Origin: GCA-002688135 sp964536565
GTDB lineage: Bacteria; Patescibacteriota; Patescibacteriia; Magasanikbacterales; GCA-002688135
DNA length: 41,404 nucleotides
Direction of reading: 5' to 3'
NCBI GenBank assembly: GCA_964536565.1
Contig: CAZHXK010000002.1
Location: forward strand, 1-41,404
The notes beneath the pieces were generated by a model that worked only from the letters and a program-made list of their open reading frames with translations, was not told where the DNA came from and ran no database searches. Shown here one piece after another: positions 14,891 to 22,340 of this stretch. Each line of letters opens with the position of its first letter. The first letter of the stretch is position 1. The translations under genes and the position numbers were made by a program.

Positions 14891-16432
14891 CTATCGGATA
14901 TTTTTTGTCATGGATCGATACTGTTCCTTATCGAATGTGCAGGTTATAAATATAGGACTAATCCCTGCCCAACTTCCCACTATATTCTGAAAATCTGTGA
15001 GGTTTTCTGCAGTACTTGTTTTGCACCCCATCGCGCCAACTATCCCCGCCACATCTCTTTTTTTATGCTCATAAATTTCTTTCGGTGCACCGATTTCTTC
15101 CGCACCCATACCAATCGCCCCATATCCCCCATCCGACATCATCACAAACATGATGGGTAGGTTTTGATCTACCGCAATAGCAATTTCTGATACATAGGGC
15201 ATCACACCCCCATCACCTATGACACATATCGTTTTATTTGCAGCATGAATTGCATGACCTATCGCCGTTGGTATTGCGACCCCCATAAATCTTCCTTGTG
15301 AGCTTCCGATAAAATATTCTGGTTTTGCAGCCTTAAATATTGTTTCTCCAATAGTGCAGAATAGTCCTGTGTCGAGAACCAGCGTTGCTTCTGACAGACC
15401 TTCATTTAAGGTTTCAAATACGTGACCTGGCAGCCACACATCTCCCAGCAACTCCTCTTCGATAGTCTTTCGGACTTGATTACATACTTCTTCGCCCCAT
15501 GATTCTGTAACAACTTCTTTGATATTGCGAGCCGCCTGTTCCAGATCGTGCACCAGAAATTCATCTGCACCGAAACCCTCGTGACATCCCATGACTGTAT
15601 CTATAATGAAAGTTGGTTTGTTGAACGACATTGGTTTTACCACCTCGCTTTGTCGTAGACCGACCGCAACAATACAGTCTGCCTGAGACAAGATAGTCGA
15701 TTCAGGTGACAGATCTTTCACTTCACCCGTGATAACGCCACCCACAAAATCCCCTGTCTCATCAATCACTCCTTTTGCAGCGGCTGTTGTACAAACTGGC
15801 ACGCCGATAGATGACCAATCCACCCCCGTCAAACTTCGCGCCACTGATCCGAGTATGATAGCAATTTTTTTATGTGTCTTTATGCGTTCGGTGTATGATT
15901 TATTTTCTGCATCCAATCCATCATCATCTTGATTGCTTTTTTGTAACCCTGTTACACGATCATTTGAAATATCGAGATGTACTGGGCCTGGAACTCCGGC
16001 CTGTGCACACTGAACCAACGCTTGTAGGCCTGTATGATCACCCAGGATGTCGTATGCCTTGGTCACTGGTGAGACGATCGCTTTTTGATCTATTTTCTTG
16101 TGAACTTTTGAAATGTTTTGTTGTAGATCGTATGCTTCTGAAATACTCAAAGAAGGGCGCTGCTCAAAATGATTTAGGGTGATGCCCGGCATCATGTTTA
16201 TAAATCCCGGCCCTTTAATCGAAATCGCAACCGCCCGCAATGTTCCATCCACGGCCGTTGCTCCGGCCATGATAGGCGCAGCAGCTTCGTGCGAAACAGG
16301 AATATACTCAATCCCCTCACTCATGAGGTGTGTTATGAGCTCCAGACTTGCACCGCCACCAGTAACACCGAATGCATATCTAATGCCACGTGCCTTAAGG
16401 TCATTTGCTAGTTGTTGGATATGAGGTCGCAT
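14891..16432 (-). CDS. Thiamine-diphosphate-dependent enzyme, acetolactate-synthase-like
   Basis: This 513-residue protein has the three-domain layout of the acetolactate synthase and decarboxylase superfamily. The N-terminal pyrimidine-binding domain has FGVTGGGASLELITHL and the ThDP-activating glutamate in PVSHEAAAPIMAGATA. The C-terminal domain has the magnesium/ThDP motif starting GDGGVMPYVSEIAIA, but the usual NN pair at its end reads SDGGYG. It is somewhat shorter than true acetolactate synthase (about 560-590 residues), and no regulatory subunit or other branched-chain amino-acid gene is nearby. A specialised lyase or decarboxylase, possibly for a surface-sugar precursor, is more likely than isoleucine/valine synthesis. 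It lies between the 2-hydroxyacid dehydrogenase and the Gfo/Idh gene with 1-2 base gaps. Confidence 0.85.
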   Translation of the reverse strand: MRPHIQQLANDLKARGIRYAFGVTGGGASLELITHLMSEGIEYIPVSHEAAAPIMAGATAVDGTLRAVAISIKGPGFINMMPGITLNHFEQRPSLSISEAYDLQQNISKVHKKIDQKAIVSPVTKAYDILGDHTGLQALVQCAQAGVPGPVHLDISNDRVTGLQKSNQDDDGLDAENKSYTERIKTHKKIAIILGSVARSLTGVDWSSIGVPVCTTAAAKGVIDETGDFVGGVITGEVKDLSPESTILSQADCIVAVGLRQSEVVKPMSFNKPTFIIDTVMGCHEGFGADEFLVHDLEQAARNIKEVVTESWGEEVCNQVRKTIEEELLGDVWLPGHVFETLNEGLSEATLVLDTGLFCTIGETIFKAAKPEYFIGSSQGRFMGVAIPTAIGHAIHAANKTICVIGDGGVMPYVSEIAIAVDQNLPIMFVMMSDGGYGAIGMGAEEIGAPKEIYEHKKRDVAGIVGAMGCKTSTAENLTDFQNIVGSWAGISPIFITCTFDKEQYRSMTKNIR

Positions 16433-16434
16433 AC

Positions 16435-17373
16435 TTATACAAGGAATGGCTTGATACGCTGAGCTGCGTATCGAACTGTAATATCTACAGACTCCGGACA
16501 GAACCCACCAATGTGTGGGGTGATAATAACGTTTTTGTGAGACAGACTGTGCTTATAGAGTGGCCTATGAGTAACATCCGGCTCATCAGTTAACACATCT
16601 ACTCCAATTGCTGAAACTATTCCTGACTCGAGCCCAGCAACAACTGCATCCTCATCTATAATATCTCCACGGGATGTGTTAATAATCACTACTCCATCTT
16701 TCATCTTGCCAAGCGCCTCACCGTTTATAAGGTGCTTTGTCTCATCTGACAGATGTACGTGGATTGATAAAAAATCCGCTTTAACATACACCTCATCAAT
16801 TGATGTAAGCGTGACTCCTTCCGGAGATGTCGTAACATACGGATCATATGCAACCACATCCATACCGAAGCCAGCTGCATATGTGGCCATCCATGAACCA
16901 ATTCGACCGTACCCCACAAGACCAAGAGTTTTTCCTTTCAACATAGTTCCAGCAAATTCAGTTCTTTCCCATCCTCCCCCTTCTACATGATGTATAGCAG
17001 CGCGAACATTTCTTGCACACATCATAAGCAATAACCACGAATGTTCGGCTGCGCCCGTCAAACCATGTAATACCTCCTTCTGTCCTTTGAGTGTGAGGAG
17101 TGAAATATTTCTTTCTTCTAGGGTAGACTGATTAATGTGATCAGCTCCTGTTGTTGCTGTAGATATAACTTTTAGCTCAGGTGCTTTTTCGAGAGTCTCC
17201 TTGGGAATTCTTACTTTCATAGAGGCGTCGAGGACTGCAGTCGCCCTCTCAATCATGGGTAGCAGCTCCTCTACAACTGGTTCGGTCCGCACCACCTGAG
17301 CGAGTGAACCCAACTCTTCCTGTACGACTGATAGACTTTCCAATGGCCCTGTGTACACAACTACTGGCTGCAT
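16435..17373 (-). CDS. D-isomer-specific 2-hydroxyacid dehydrogenase
   Basis: This is a 312-residue NAD-dependent dehydrogenase. The nucleotide-binding motif is LGLVGYGRIGSWMA (about residues 150-163). The catalytic residues are visible as Arg in INTSRGDIID, Glu in DVLTDEPD, and His in ITPHIGG. Family members interconvert 2-keto acids and D-2-hydroxy acids (D-lactate, glycerate, phosphoglycerate and others). It is the first gene of the run 17373-10385, which holds a ThDP enzyme, a Gfo/Idh oxidoreductase and then the anaerobic ribonucleotide reductase genes. Substrate is unknown; lack of an ACT domain argues against a full-length SerA. Confidence 0.9.
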   Translation of the reverse strand: MQPVVVYTGPLESLSVVQEELGSLAQVVRTEPVVEELLPMIERATAVLDASMKVRIPKETLEKAPELKVISTATTGADHINQSTLEERNISLLTLKGQKEVLHGLTGAAEHSWLLLMMCARNVRAAIHHVEGGGWERTEFAGTMLKGKTLGLVGYGRIGSWMATYAAGFGMDVVAYDPYVTTSPEGVTLTSIDEVYVKADFLSIHVHLSDETKHLINGEALGKMKDGVVIINTSRGDIIDEDAVVAGLESGIVSAIGVDVLTDEPDVTHRPLYKHSLSHKNVIITPHIGGFCPESVDITVRYAAQRIKPFLV

Positions 17374-17427
17374 ATAGCTTGATTTAGGGTTTTATAGATA
17401 CGCCCTTACTTTATAAACACCGGAAAA

Positions 17428-17451
17428 CAAAAAAGGTGTCATCAGACACCT
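17428..17451 (-). terminator. Rho-independent terminator of the PAS-sigma gene
   Basis: The perfect stem AGGTGTC/GACACCT (17434-17440 with 17445-17451) with a 4-base loop is followed on the minus strand by TTTTTTG. It lies 35 bases after the sigma-factor gene. Confidence 0.9.
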
Positions 17452-17485
17452 CTTTGAACATATTTCTATACCTCCGTTATTTCAT

Positions 17486-18598
17486 CTACCCACCTAACAT
17501 GACCCTCAACTTCTTACGTGCTCTACTCAAATGGAGCTTGATTGAGTTCTCAGATTTACCAAGAATGGTTGCAATTTCACGAATTGATAACTCATCCTTG
17601 TATCGCATATGCATGACCACCCTTGCTGACTCAGGAAAATTTGCGATTTGCCTCCACAGCAACATGTTGTCCATCCTCACCTCATGCTTCTGGTTGTATG
17701 GAACTTCCTGCATTTTTTCATTGTCTCCCTTGACCTCCCTAGCAGTGTCTCTGAAATGATTCACGAGTATATTGTGCGCTATACGGAGTAGATATGTCTT
17801 ATATGAGGCATTGAGAAGCTTATATCGATCAAGATACATGAATGCCTTCATGAACGTATCCTGAGCTAAGTCATGAGCGACTGATGCATCGCTTAGCCGA
17901 CGTATAAAGTAGTATCTTACAACATGCTCGTACTTGTTGTAGATTATCTGAAACGCAGCTGGATCTGCCTGCGCATCTACTATGAGTTTGTGATCAGAAT
18001 AGCGCTCTCCAAGAATATCTCGAGTTGGACGTACGAATATGTCAGTCAATGCATCATGAATGGAATTGTATTCAGTTACGAGGTACTCGAATGCGTACTC
18101 TGTTTTAGAATTGGTACTTTCTTCTGGTGCCAACCACGTACCATATTGCATGAGAGCATCCAGCCCAGTTTTTTTACCCGTAGCCAGATTTTTGAATTTC
18201 TCTTGAAATTCTTGTCGTTGTGATTCTGAATCTCCTTCGGGATTACATTCTAAGAATAGCGTCTCGTTTGCATCATTAGTCTCTATCGGTGCGATGTTCA
18301 TCGTATCATCTTGCGTGCCTGATTTGTACTGGTTAGTAACGCAACCTGTCCATGCATTACGATCATTTTTTATTGTGTGCCACATATCTCTGTAGAATGA
18401 TTTCGACATGTATCCACCCCACAACGAACCTGCTTTTGTCCCAATGATTTGTGGTGTATCGTACCCAGTTTTTTTTGCCAGTGCATGGTTTGCATACATG
18501 ACAGTTCCATTTGAGTCAGCAATAAACAGTGTGCCTGATGCACGATCAAAAACCTGTTTTATGTGCTGTTTTAGCTCTTGCTTGCTTGCAGTTGCCAT
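17486..18598 (-). CDS. PAS domain fused to an ECF-type sigma-70 factor
   Basis: This is a 370-residue protein in three parts. Residues about 10-115 form a PAS sensor fold (GTLFIADSNGTVMYANHALAKKTGY, read in two pieces; then LWGGYMSKSFYRDMW). A charged linker region spans about 115-215. Residues about 215-285 are sigma region 2 (FQIIYNKYEHVVRYYFIRR, AHDLAQDTFMKAFMYLDRY, TYLLRIAHNILVNHF). Residues about 310-368 are sigma region 4, with the helix-turn-helix LSIREIATILGKSENSIKLHLSRARKKL, again split here. It should direct RNA polymerase to a set of promoters in response to a signal at the PAS domain. No anti-sigma gene is adjacent, so the PAS domain may replace one. The promoter at 18607-18635 is leaderless. 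Confidence 0.88.
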   Translation of the reverse strand: MATASKQELKQHIKQVFDRASGTLFIADSNGTVMYANHALAKKTGYDTPQIIGTKAGSLWGGYMSKSFYRDMWHTIKNDRNAWTGCVTNQYKSGTQDDTMNIAPIETNDANETLFLECNPEGDSESQRQEFQEKFKNLATGKKTGLDALMQYGTWLAPEESTNSKTEYAFEYLVTEYNSIHDALTDIFVRPTRDILGERYSDHKLIVDAQADPAAFQIIYNKYEHVVRYYFIRRLSDASVAHDLAQDTFMKAFMYLDRYKLLNASYKTYLLRIAHNILVNHFRDTAREVKGDNEKMQEVPYNQKHEVRMDNMLLWRQIANFPESARVVMHMRYKDELSIREIATILGKSENSIKLHLSRARKKLRVMLGG

Positions 18599-18606
18599 AG
18601 ATAAGT

Positions 18607-18635
18607 AGTGTATCTGACATATACATCTTTTTCAA
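18607..18635 (-). promoter_or_regulatory. Putative leaderless promoter of the PAS-sigma gene
   Basis: TTGAAA (18630-18635), a 17-base spacer and TACACT (18607-18612) are followed by only 8 bases before the ATG at 18598. Confidence 0.5.
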
Positions 18636-18653
18636 CCATTCTTCATAATTTCC

Positions 18654-19958
18654 TCATTTCACCTCCCCTGCCAACAGTGGCATTCCAAGTCGCTTGCGTG
18701 CACTTTCTCCAAGCATCTTTTTTACTTTTCGTAATGGTTTATCTCCACGCCACCCCTCATGCTGATCGAAACTGTTAGCCGACAAACTAGCCGCTGAATG
18801 CACTGTATGCTTTCCAAATTTTTTAGAAAGAATATCTACTGCATTGTATAGATTCTGCATGTATTCGAGCTTAAGAGGCTCTTCAAATAAGTTTCGCTGT
18901 GTTGGCCTGTGTTCAATCAGACTCGCTAACACAACTCCCGTGGACCTGTATTCACTTCCTTCCTTGTAACACTCTTCGAATAACTGACGTGCGATAGGTA
19001 AGATTTCATGTGGGAAGCATGAGACGCGTGTGAGTTTTGCTTTTGTCCCCTTACTATTGAATGACTGTGTCTTCAGAAAAATAATGAGGTCTTTCGCGCC
19101 AAGCTTATAGCGTCGTGCCTTGATACATGCGTTTTCAATATTCTTGACCAACTGACCCCAGACGAACTCTTTTTGCTTGGCCGGCGGAGTGAAGGTTTTT
19201 GTTTTTGAAATAGATACATATCTTGTTTTTTCTTCCGGTGATACCGGATAGACTGAAATACTCCTAAGTTCTCGATGGATCTCTTGATGTGGTTTTGTGA
19301 AGTGTTGTGAAATCCATTCTGGATCTTTTTCCGCAAAGTCGAGTGCGGTAAATATTCTTAGTTTCGCACAATAGTCTTTTGTCTGTGGACCGATCCCCCA
19401 CACCTTTCCAACAGGAAGCTGCTTCAGGTATCTGTGTGCCTCTTTGCCTGGTATACACAGTAGCCCCATGGGTTTGTTTCTTGTGCTCGCTATTTTTGCG
19501 AGAACCTTAGTTGGAGCTAAGCCTACTGACACACTAATGCCAAGTTCGTTTACAATATCGTCTCGCATTTTTTCTGCGATCGCCTTGTATGACATCCCAA
19601 GAGAACGTCGAAGTCCAGTGATGTCTATGAAACCTTCATCGATAGAATACTCTTCCACCATGGAGCTGTATCGTCTCATGATCTCGAACATTCGTTTTGA
19701 GAAGAGACCGTACGTTTCATAGTCAGATGAGACGAAGATTGCATCGGGGCATATTTTTTTGATGTCTGAGAGTTTCATCGCGCGTGTGACTCCACGCTTT
19801 TTTGCTTCATAGCTCATGGACGCTGCGATGCCACGCTCTTTACCACAAATGACCGGTTTACCTTTCCATTCTGGGTGTAGTGCCTGTTCACATGTCGCGA
19901 AGAATGAGTCTGCATCGATGTGTACGATTGCGCGTGGATATGAGTGTAGAGTTAGCAT
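18654..19958 (-). CDS. Y-family translesion DNA polymerase (DinB/UmuC type)
   Basis: This is a 434-residue lesion-bypass polymerase. Catalytic carboxylates are in IVHIDADSFFATCEQAL (residues 10-26) and YSIDEGFIDITG (about 103-114). The roof motif SYEAKKRGV and the helix-hairpin-helix region LPVKVWGIG-like (PVGKVWGIGPQTKDYC) are present, followed by a little-finger domain. The tail (RNLFEEPLKLEYMQNLYNAVD) and gene position next to lexA resemble UmuC or the multi-lesion polymerases of SOS cassettes more than E. coli DinB. It carries out error-prone synthesis across DNA damage. It lies 197 bases after lexA on the same strand; a GAAC-N4-GTTC box is not seen directly before it, so LexA control would need read-through or a divergent site. 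Confidence 0.92.
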   Translation of the reverse strand: MLTLHSYPRAIVHIDADSFFATCEQALHPEWKGKPVICGKERGIAASMSYEAKKRGVTRAMKLSDIKKICPDAIFVSSDYETYGLFSKRMFEIMRRYSSMVEEYSIDEGFIDITGLRRSLGMSYKAIAEKMRDDIVNELGISVSVGLAPTKVLAKIASTRNKPMGLLCIPGKEAHRYLKQLPVGKVWGIGPQTKDYCAKLRIFTALDFAEKDPEWISQHFTKPHQEIHRELRSISVYPVSPEEKTRYVSISKTKTFTPPAKQKEFVWGQLVKNIENACIKARRYKLGAKDLIIFLKTQSFNSKGTKAKLTRVSCFPHEILPIARQLFEECYKEGSEYRSTGVVLASLIEHRPTQRNLFEEPLKLEYMQNLYNAVDILSKKFGKHTVHSAASLSANSFDQHEGWRGDKPLRKVKKMLGESARKRLGMPLLAGEVK

Positions 19959-20070
19959 AGTGGTGGAGTTATGTTTGTATTTTAATTTTTTGGCAATTTT
20001 AAGATAAGGATTGATGATTGGTCGATGTTAATTATTTTTATATCTGGATTCTATTACTCCGTTTCACTGT

Positions 20071-20150
20071 GCTTCAGAATGACGAGTTGTTAGCTGGCTC
20101 GCAGATCGGCGGGATCCTTCGACTACGTTCCGCTGTCGCTCAGGATGACA
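20071..20150. repeat. Palindromic repeat, TCATCCTGAGCG family (copy 1)
   Basis: The right arm GGGATCCTTCGACTACGTTC (from 20111) runs into TCAGGATGACA. The left arm GCTTCAGAATGAC is a diverged inverted match. It sits between lexA and the polymerase gene and ends 5 bases from the lexA stop. Related copies lie at 28866 and 32329. Confidence 0.7.
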
Positions 20151-20155
20151 GGATG

Positions 20156-20737
20156 CTAATGGTATTTGCGAATGACGGCAGTGACGACACCTGCTACTTG
20201 GAGTTCTTCTTTAGGTACGATGGTTGGATAGTTTTTGTTAGCTGGTTTGAGTACTGTTTTTCCTCCGACTTTTTCAAAGTATTTCATGGTCCATTCATGG
20301 TCTACTTCTGCAACAATGATATCTCCTACGCGTGGCTGCTTACCTCGTTCGAGGAGTACGAGATCGTCTGGTTGAATTCCAGCCTCTATCATTGAGTCTC
20401 CCGAGACCTTGAGTAAGAAACTTGCAACATGATTTGTTATAAGGAAGTCATCGAGACTCATAATGTCACAGAGCTCTTCTTCAGCTGCTGAGGGAAACCC
20501 AGCCTGTACAGTTCCGATGAGTCGCGGACCACCCTTGATCCCTCGTGGTATCAATCTCCCTGCGCCATCTTTTTCTACCAGGCCATGTTCGATCATTTTA
20601 TCCACGATGCGTGCAACTGCTTGCTTTGACTTGAGCGCAAACAGTTCGCACATTTCAGAGTAACTCGGTAGTCGCTCATGTTCTTTTAAAAATATTCTGA
20701 GTTGTTCAATTCTTTTTTGAAATGTTTCTTTTGACAT
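20156..20737 (-). CDS. lexA: LexA-type SOS repressor
   Basis: This is a 193-residue repressor counted from the ATG at 20737 (MSKETFQKRIEQLRIFLKEH); an upstream in-frame ATG at 20824 would start inside the operator and is rejected. The N-terminal winged helix contains LPSYSEMCELFALKSKQAVAR. The C-terminal S24 domain has the Ala-Gly self-cleavage site in GTVQAGFPS, the catalytic serine in KVSGDSMIEAG and the catalytic lysine in EWTMKYFEK. It represses DNA-damage genes until RecA-stimulated self-cleavage. The gene has a TATAAT -10 box at 20798-20803 and a perfect LexA palindrome directly upstream of it, so it is autoregulated. The Y-family polymerase gene follows. Confidence 0.93.
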   Translation of the reverse strand: MSKETFQKRIEQLRIFLKEHERLPSYSEMCELFALKSKQAVARIVDKMIEHGLVEKDGAGRLIPRGIKGGPRLIGTVQAGFPSAAEEELCDIMSLDDFLITNHVASFLLKVSGDSMIEAGIQPDDLVLLERGKQPRVGDIIVAEVDHEWTMKYFEKVGGKTVLKPANKNYPTIVPKEELQVAGVVTAVIRKYH

Positions 20738-20797
20738 AGAAGGTTGAGCTGCGCGAGAGTCACTACCATCTCCGGCGCAGCTCGTTACTTTGTTATG

Positions 20798-20824
20798 ATT
20801 ATATTGTAGTGAACGATCGTTCAC
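20798..20824 (-). promoter_or_regulatory. lexA promoter with SOS box
   Basis: The 16-bp perfect palindrome GTGAACGATCGTTCAC (20809-20824) contains GAAC-N4-GTTC, the core of the Gram-positive-type LexA box. It lies just upstream of a perfect TATAAT (20798-20803) facing lexA, covering the -35 and spacer, so bound LexA would block the polymerase. Confidence 0.85.
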
Positions 20825-20840
20825 ATGTCAATGTGGATAA

Positions 20841-20868
20841 ATATAAAACCGACGACCGTAGTCATCGG
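20841..20868 (-). terminator. Second terminator of the minus-strand RNA gene
   Basis: The 8-bp stem 20861-20868 with 20849-20856 is fully paired on the minus strand with one G-U pair, whereas the plus strand would have an A-C mismatch. It is followed by TTTTATATTT on the minus strand. Confidence 0.6.
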
Positions 20869-20901
20869 CTACCTGCGATCATCTCTCCGAGAAAGCCATG
20901 T

Positions 20902-20938
20902 AAAAAAAGAGCCGGCAGAGCTCCGTAGAGATACCGGC
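20902..20938 (-). terminator. Rho-independent terminator of the minus-strand RNA gene
   Basis: On the minus strand GCCGGTA pairs with TGCCGGC, with an inner CTC-UACG-GAG cap, followed by TCTTTTTTT. Confidence 0.75.
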
Positions 20939-21297
20939 AAGAGAAAAGACGGGCAAGTTATGTAGCAACGAGTAAAGTCGGCTATTAGCAGACAGTCTTT
21001 TAGGATGGTAAAGGTAACGTTACAACTTCGGCCCATCTAAGATGGAAGTGTGGATAAGTTGATGTCAGATGGAATATTAAGTCCTAGATAACCATCAAAC
21101 TTCGACCCACACAATGATTAGGTTAGAGGTGCCCACAGACGAATCCGTGGACACCCCCCTTTTATGGTGATAACCGTACGCCTTCGGCTCACAACGACAC
21201 ACACGTGTCGAGACGAGCAAGGAAATGGAACACGGAAGGTTGATGACCATAGGGCCATCAGTTGGTTCAGACGCCCATTCGGACGTCTGAAATTATA
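20902..21297 (-). ncRNA. Candidate structured non-coding RNA, about 385 nt, family unknown
   Basis: No plausible protein is encoded here, but hairpins are dense: 21268-21289, 21241-21260, 21195-21210, 21167-21192 and 21128-21155. In the first, second and last of these, and in both terminators, the arms pair completely on the minus strand using a G-U pair, while the plus strand shows an A-C mismatch. This consistently points to a minus-strand RNA. A TATAAT (21292-21297) sits just before the 5' hairpin, although its -35 is poor. A stem followed by T7 at 20902-20938 ends the RNA, with a second terminator at 20841-20868. An imperfect 26-base direct repeat, with core AACTTCGRCCCA, occurs at about 21017 and 21089. 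It lacks the RNase P core, tmRNA T-arm or SRP motifs that I looked for. Confidence 0.6.
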
Positions 21298-21403
21298 GAG
21301 GCGGCTTCAATACACTTTTTTACCATCTCTTAGCCACATACAAGCACATCTTGCATATTCCCTTTATATTTGACTAAATTTACCCAGAGAGCACACTCAG
21401 GGG

Positions 21404-21432
21404 TTGACAAGATCCTTTTTTTGTGCTAGTAT
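21404..21432 (+). promoter_or_regulatory. Strong sigma-70-type promoter for the plus-strand RNA gene
   Basis: A perfect TTGACA (21404-21409), a 17-base spacer and TAGTAT (21427-21432) predict a start near 21439. No protein gene follows for 4 kb on this strand. Confidence 0.75.
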
Positions 21433-21575
21433 GAAATCATCGTACCTGAGCGCGCCGAGTCTTTCACTAGCTCGCCAGGGACGCACAAGAGAAGTTGATT
21501 AGGCCCCCGCACATCACCCTGAAAAATGGGCCGCGGGAAAAAATTTGATCTTCGCTATTCAAAGAGGAGATAGTC

Positions 21576-21644
21576 ATGAGGGGCTTCGACCCCGCATACT
21601 TTCTAGCGGATCGTGTGGCCGCTCGTTCGTTCCACACAACATGA
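21576..21644 (+). CDS. Possible 22-residue peptide inside the large RNA
   Basis: AAAGAGGAG stands 7 bases before an ATG that opens a 22-residue frame starting MRGFDPAYFLADRVAARSFH. Its start overlaps a GGGG/CCCC hairpin, so translation could be structure-controlled, or the purine run may be part of RNA structure only. No homologue is recognised. Confidence 0.25.
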   Translation: MRGFDPAYFLADRVAARSFHTT

Positions 21645-22131
21645 CGCCGGTCATGAGAGCAGCACTTATAGAATGAGACAGATGGTGCTGTTTGTAAGTT
21701 ATGAAGTGGAGCCTTGACGGGCAGAGAAACTTCCAAATGCCATAATGGGGATCCGGTGTTCTCCATTTCAACTATGATCGAAAAATAGAGCGAACGAAGT
21801 TCCCCTCGCATTCGATTGCGTCGGAGCAGGAGTCGCAGGCATGAGCCAAAGGATAGATGACTAGAGCTGCGTTAGTCGCGCAATCCGATGATGTCATTTT
21901 GCAAAGTAAGCACATCATCACAATGATCCCCGAGTGGTTCGTTGTAACAGATCGCTCTATATGTTTTAAAGGCGTGGCTGGAGAGGGCCGTGCACCAGAT
22001 CAGTTATAATCCTCTCAGAGTCTATAAGTGAGTTTGACTCGCTCCTGGCCATGGGTTTGGCTGGACGTAATAAAAACCCGAGCAGGTCACCCATACCTGC
22101 CAAAAGTTCCACGCAAGGACAAAAGGAGTAC

Positions 22132-22158
22132 ATGAATTGCGCTGACCACGCACTGTGA
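22132..22158 (+). other. Possible 8-residue frame with strong ribosome-binding site inside the large RNA
   Basis: AAAAGGAG lies 4 bases before an ATG opening an 8-residue frame (MNCADHAL). It may be fortuitous. It is listed because the purine-rich motif is one of only two good ones in the whole RNA. Confidence 0.15.
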
Positions 22159-22295
22159 TTCCCTGATTCACGGCACCGGTCAACCTATGGCGAAGCATTC
22201 TACCGACAACAGACATAGAAAACAAAATACCGATCACCAGAGGTAGCATTACCCAATCCCACGTGCAGTTTACTGCCAGAGAGCTGAGGGTATGC

Positions 22296-22317
22296 AAAAA
22301 AGCGCCCGCGATGGCGT
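22296..22317 (-). terminator. Possible minus-strand terminator within the RNA region
   Basis: CGCC/GGCG (22303-22306 with 22313-22316) plus a G-U pair is followed on the minus strand by six Ts. It could back up the S41 protease terminator, or simply be a hairpin of the plus-strand RNA. Confidence 0.35.
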
Positions 22318-22340
22318 ACTGACGTAAACATCGTTGACGA

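Noticed and set aside
20819..20846. Plus-strand promoter (TTCACA-16-TATAAA) overlapping the LexA box
   Set aside because: The downstream hairpins favour a minus-strand RNA and the predicted start would lie in a minus-strand terminator. Possible, but not supported enough to list.
21128..21155. tmRNA-like GGATTCG with a preceding G-run on the minus strand
   Set aside because: It lies in the loop of a stable local hairpin. There is no T-arm, no matching acceptor strand and no tag frame ending in ALAA followed by a stop.
21467..21811. 114-residue minus-strand frame in the RNA region
   Set aside because: The translation has no coherent hydrophobic or motif pattern, no ribosome-binding site, and runs against the plus-strand promoter and helices.
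22022..22297. 91-residue minus-strand frame in the RNA region
   Set aside because: No ribosome-binding site, no recognisable pattern, and it overlaps hairpins of the plus-strand RNA.
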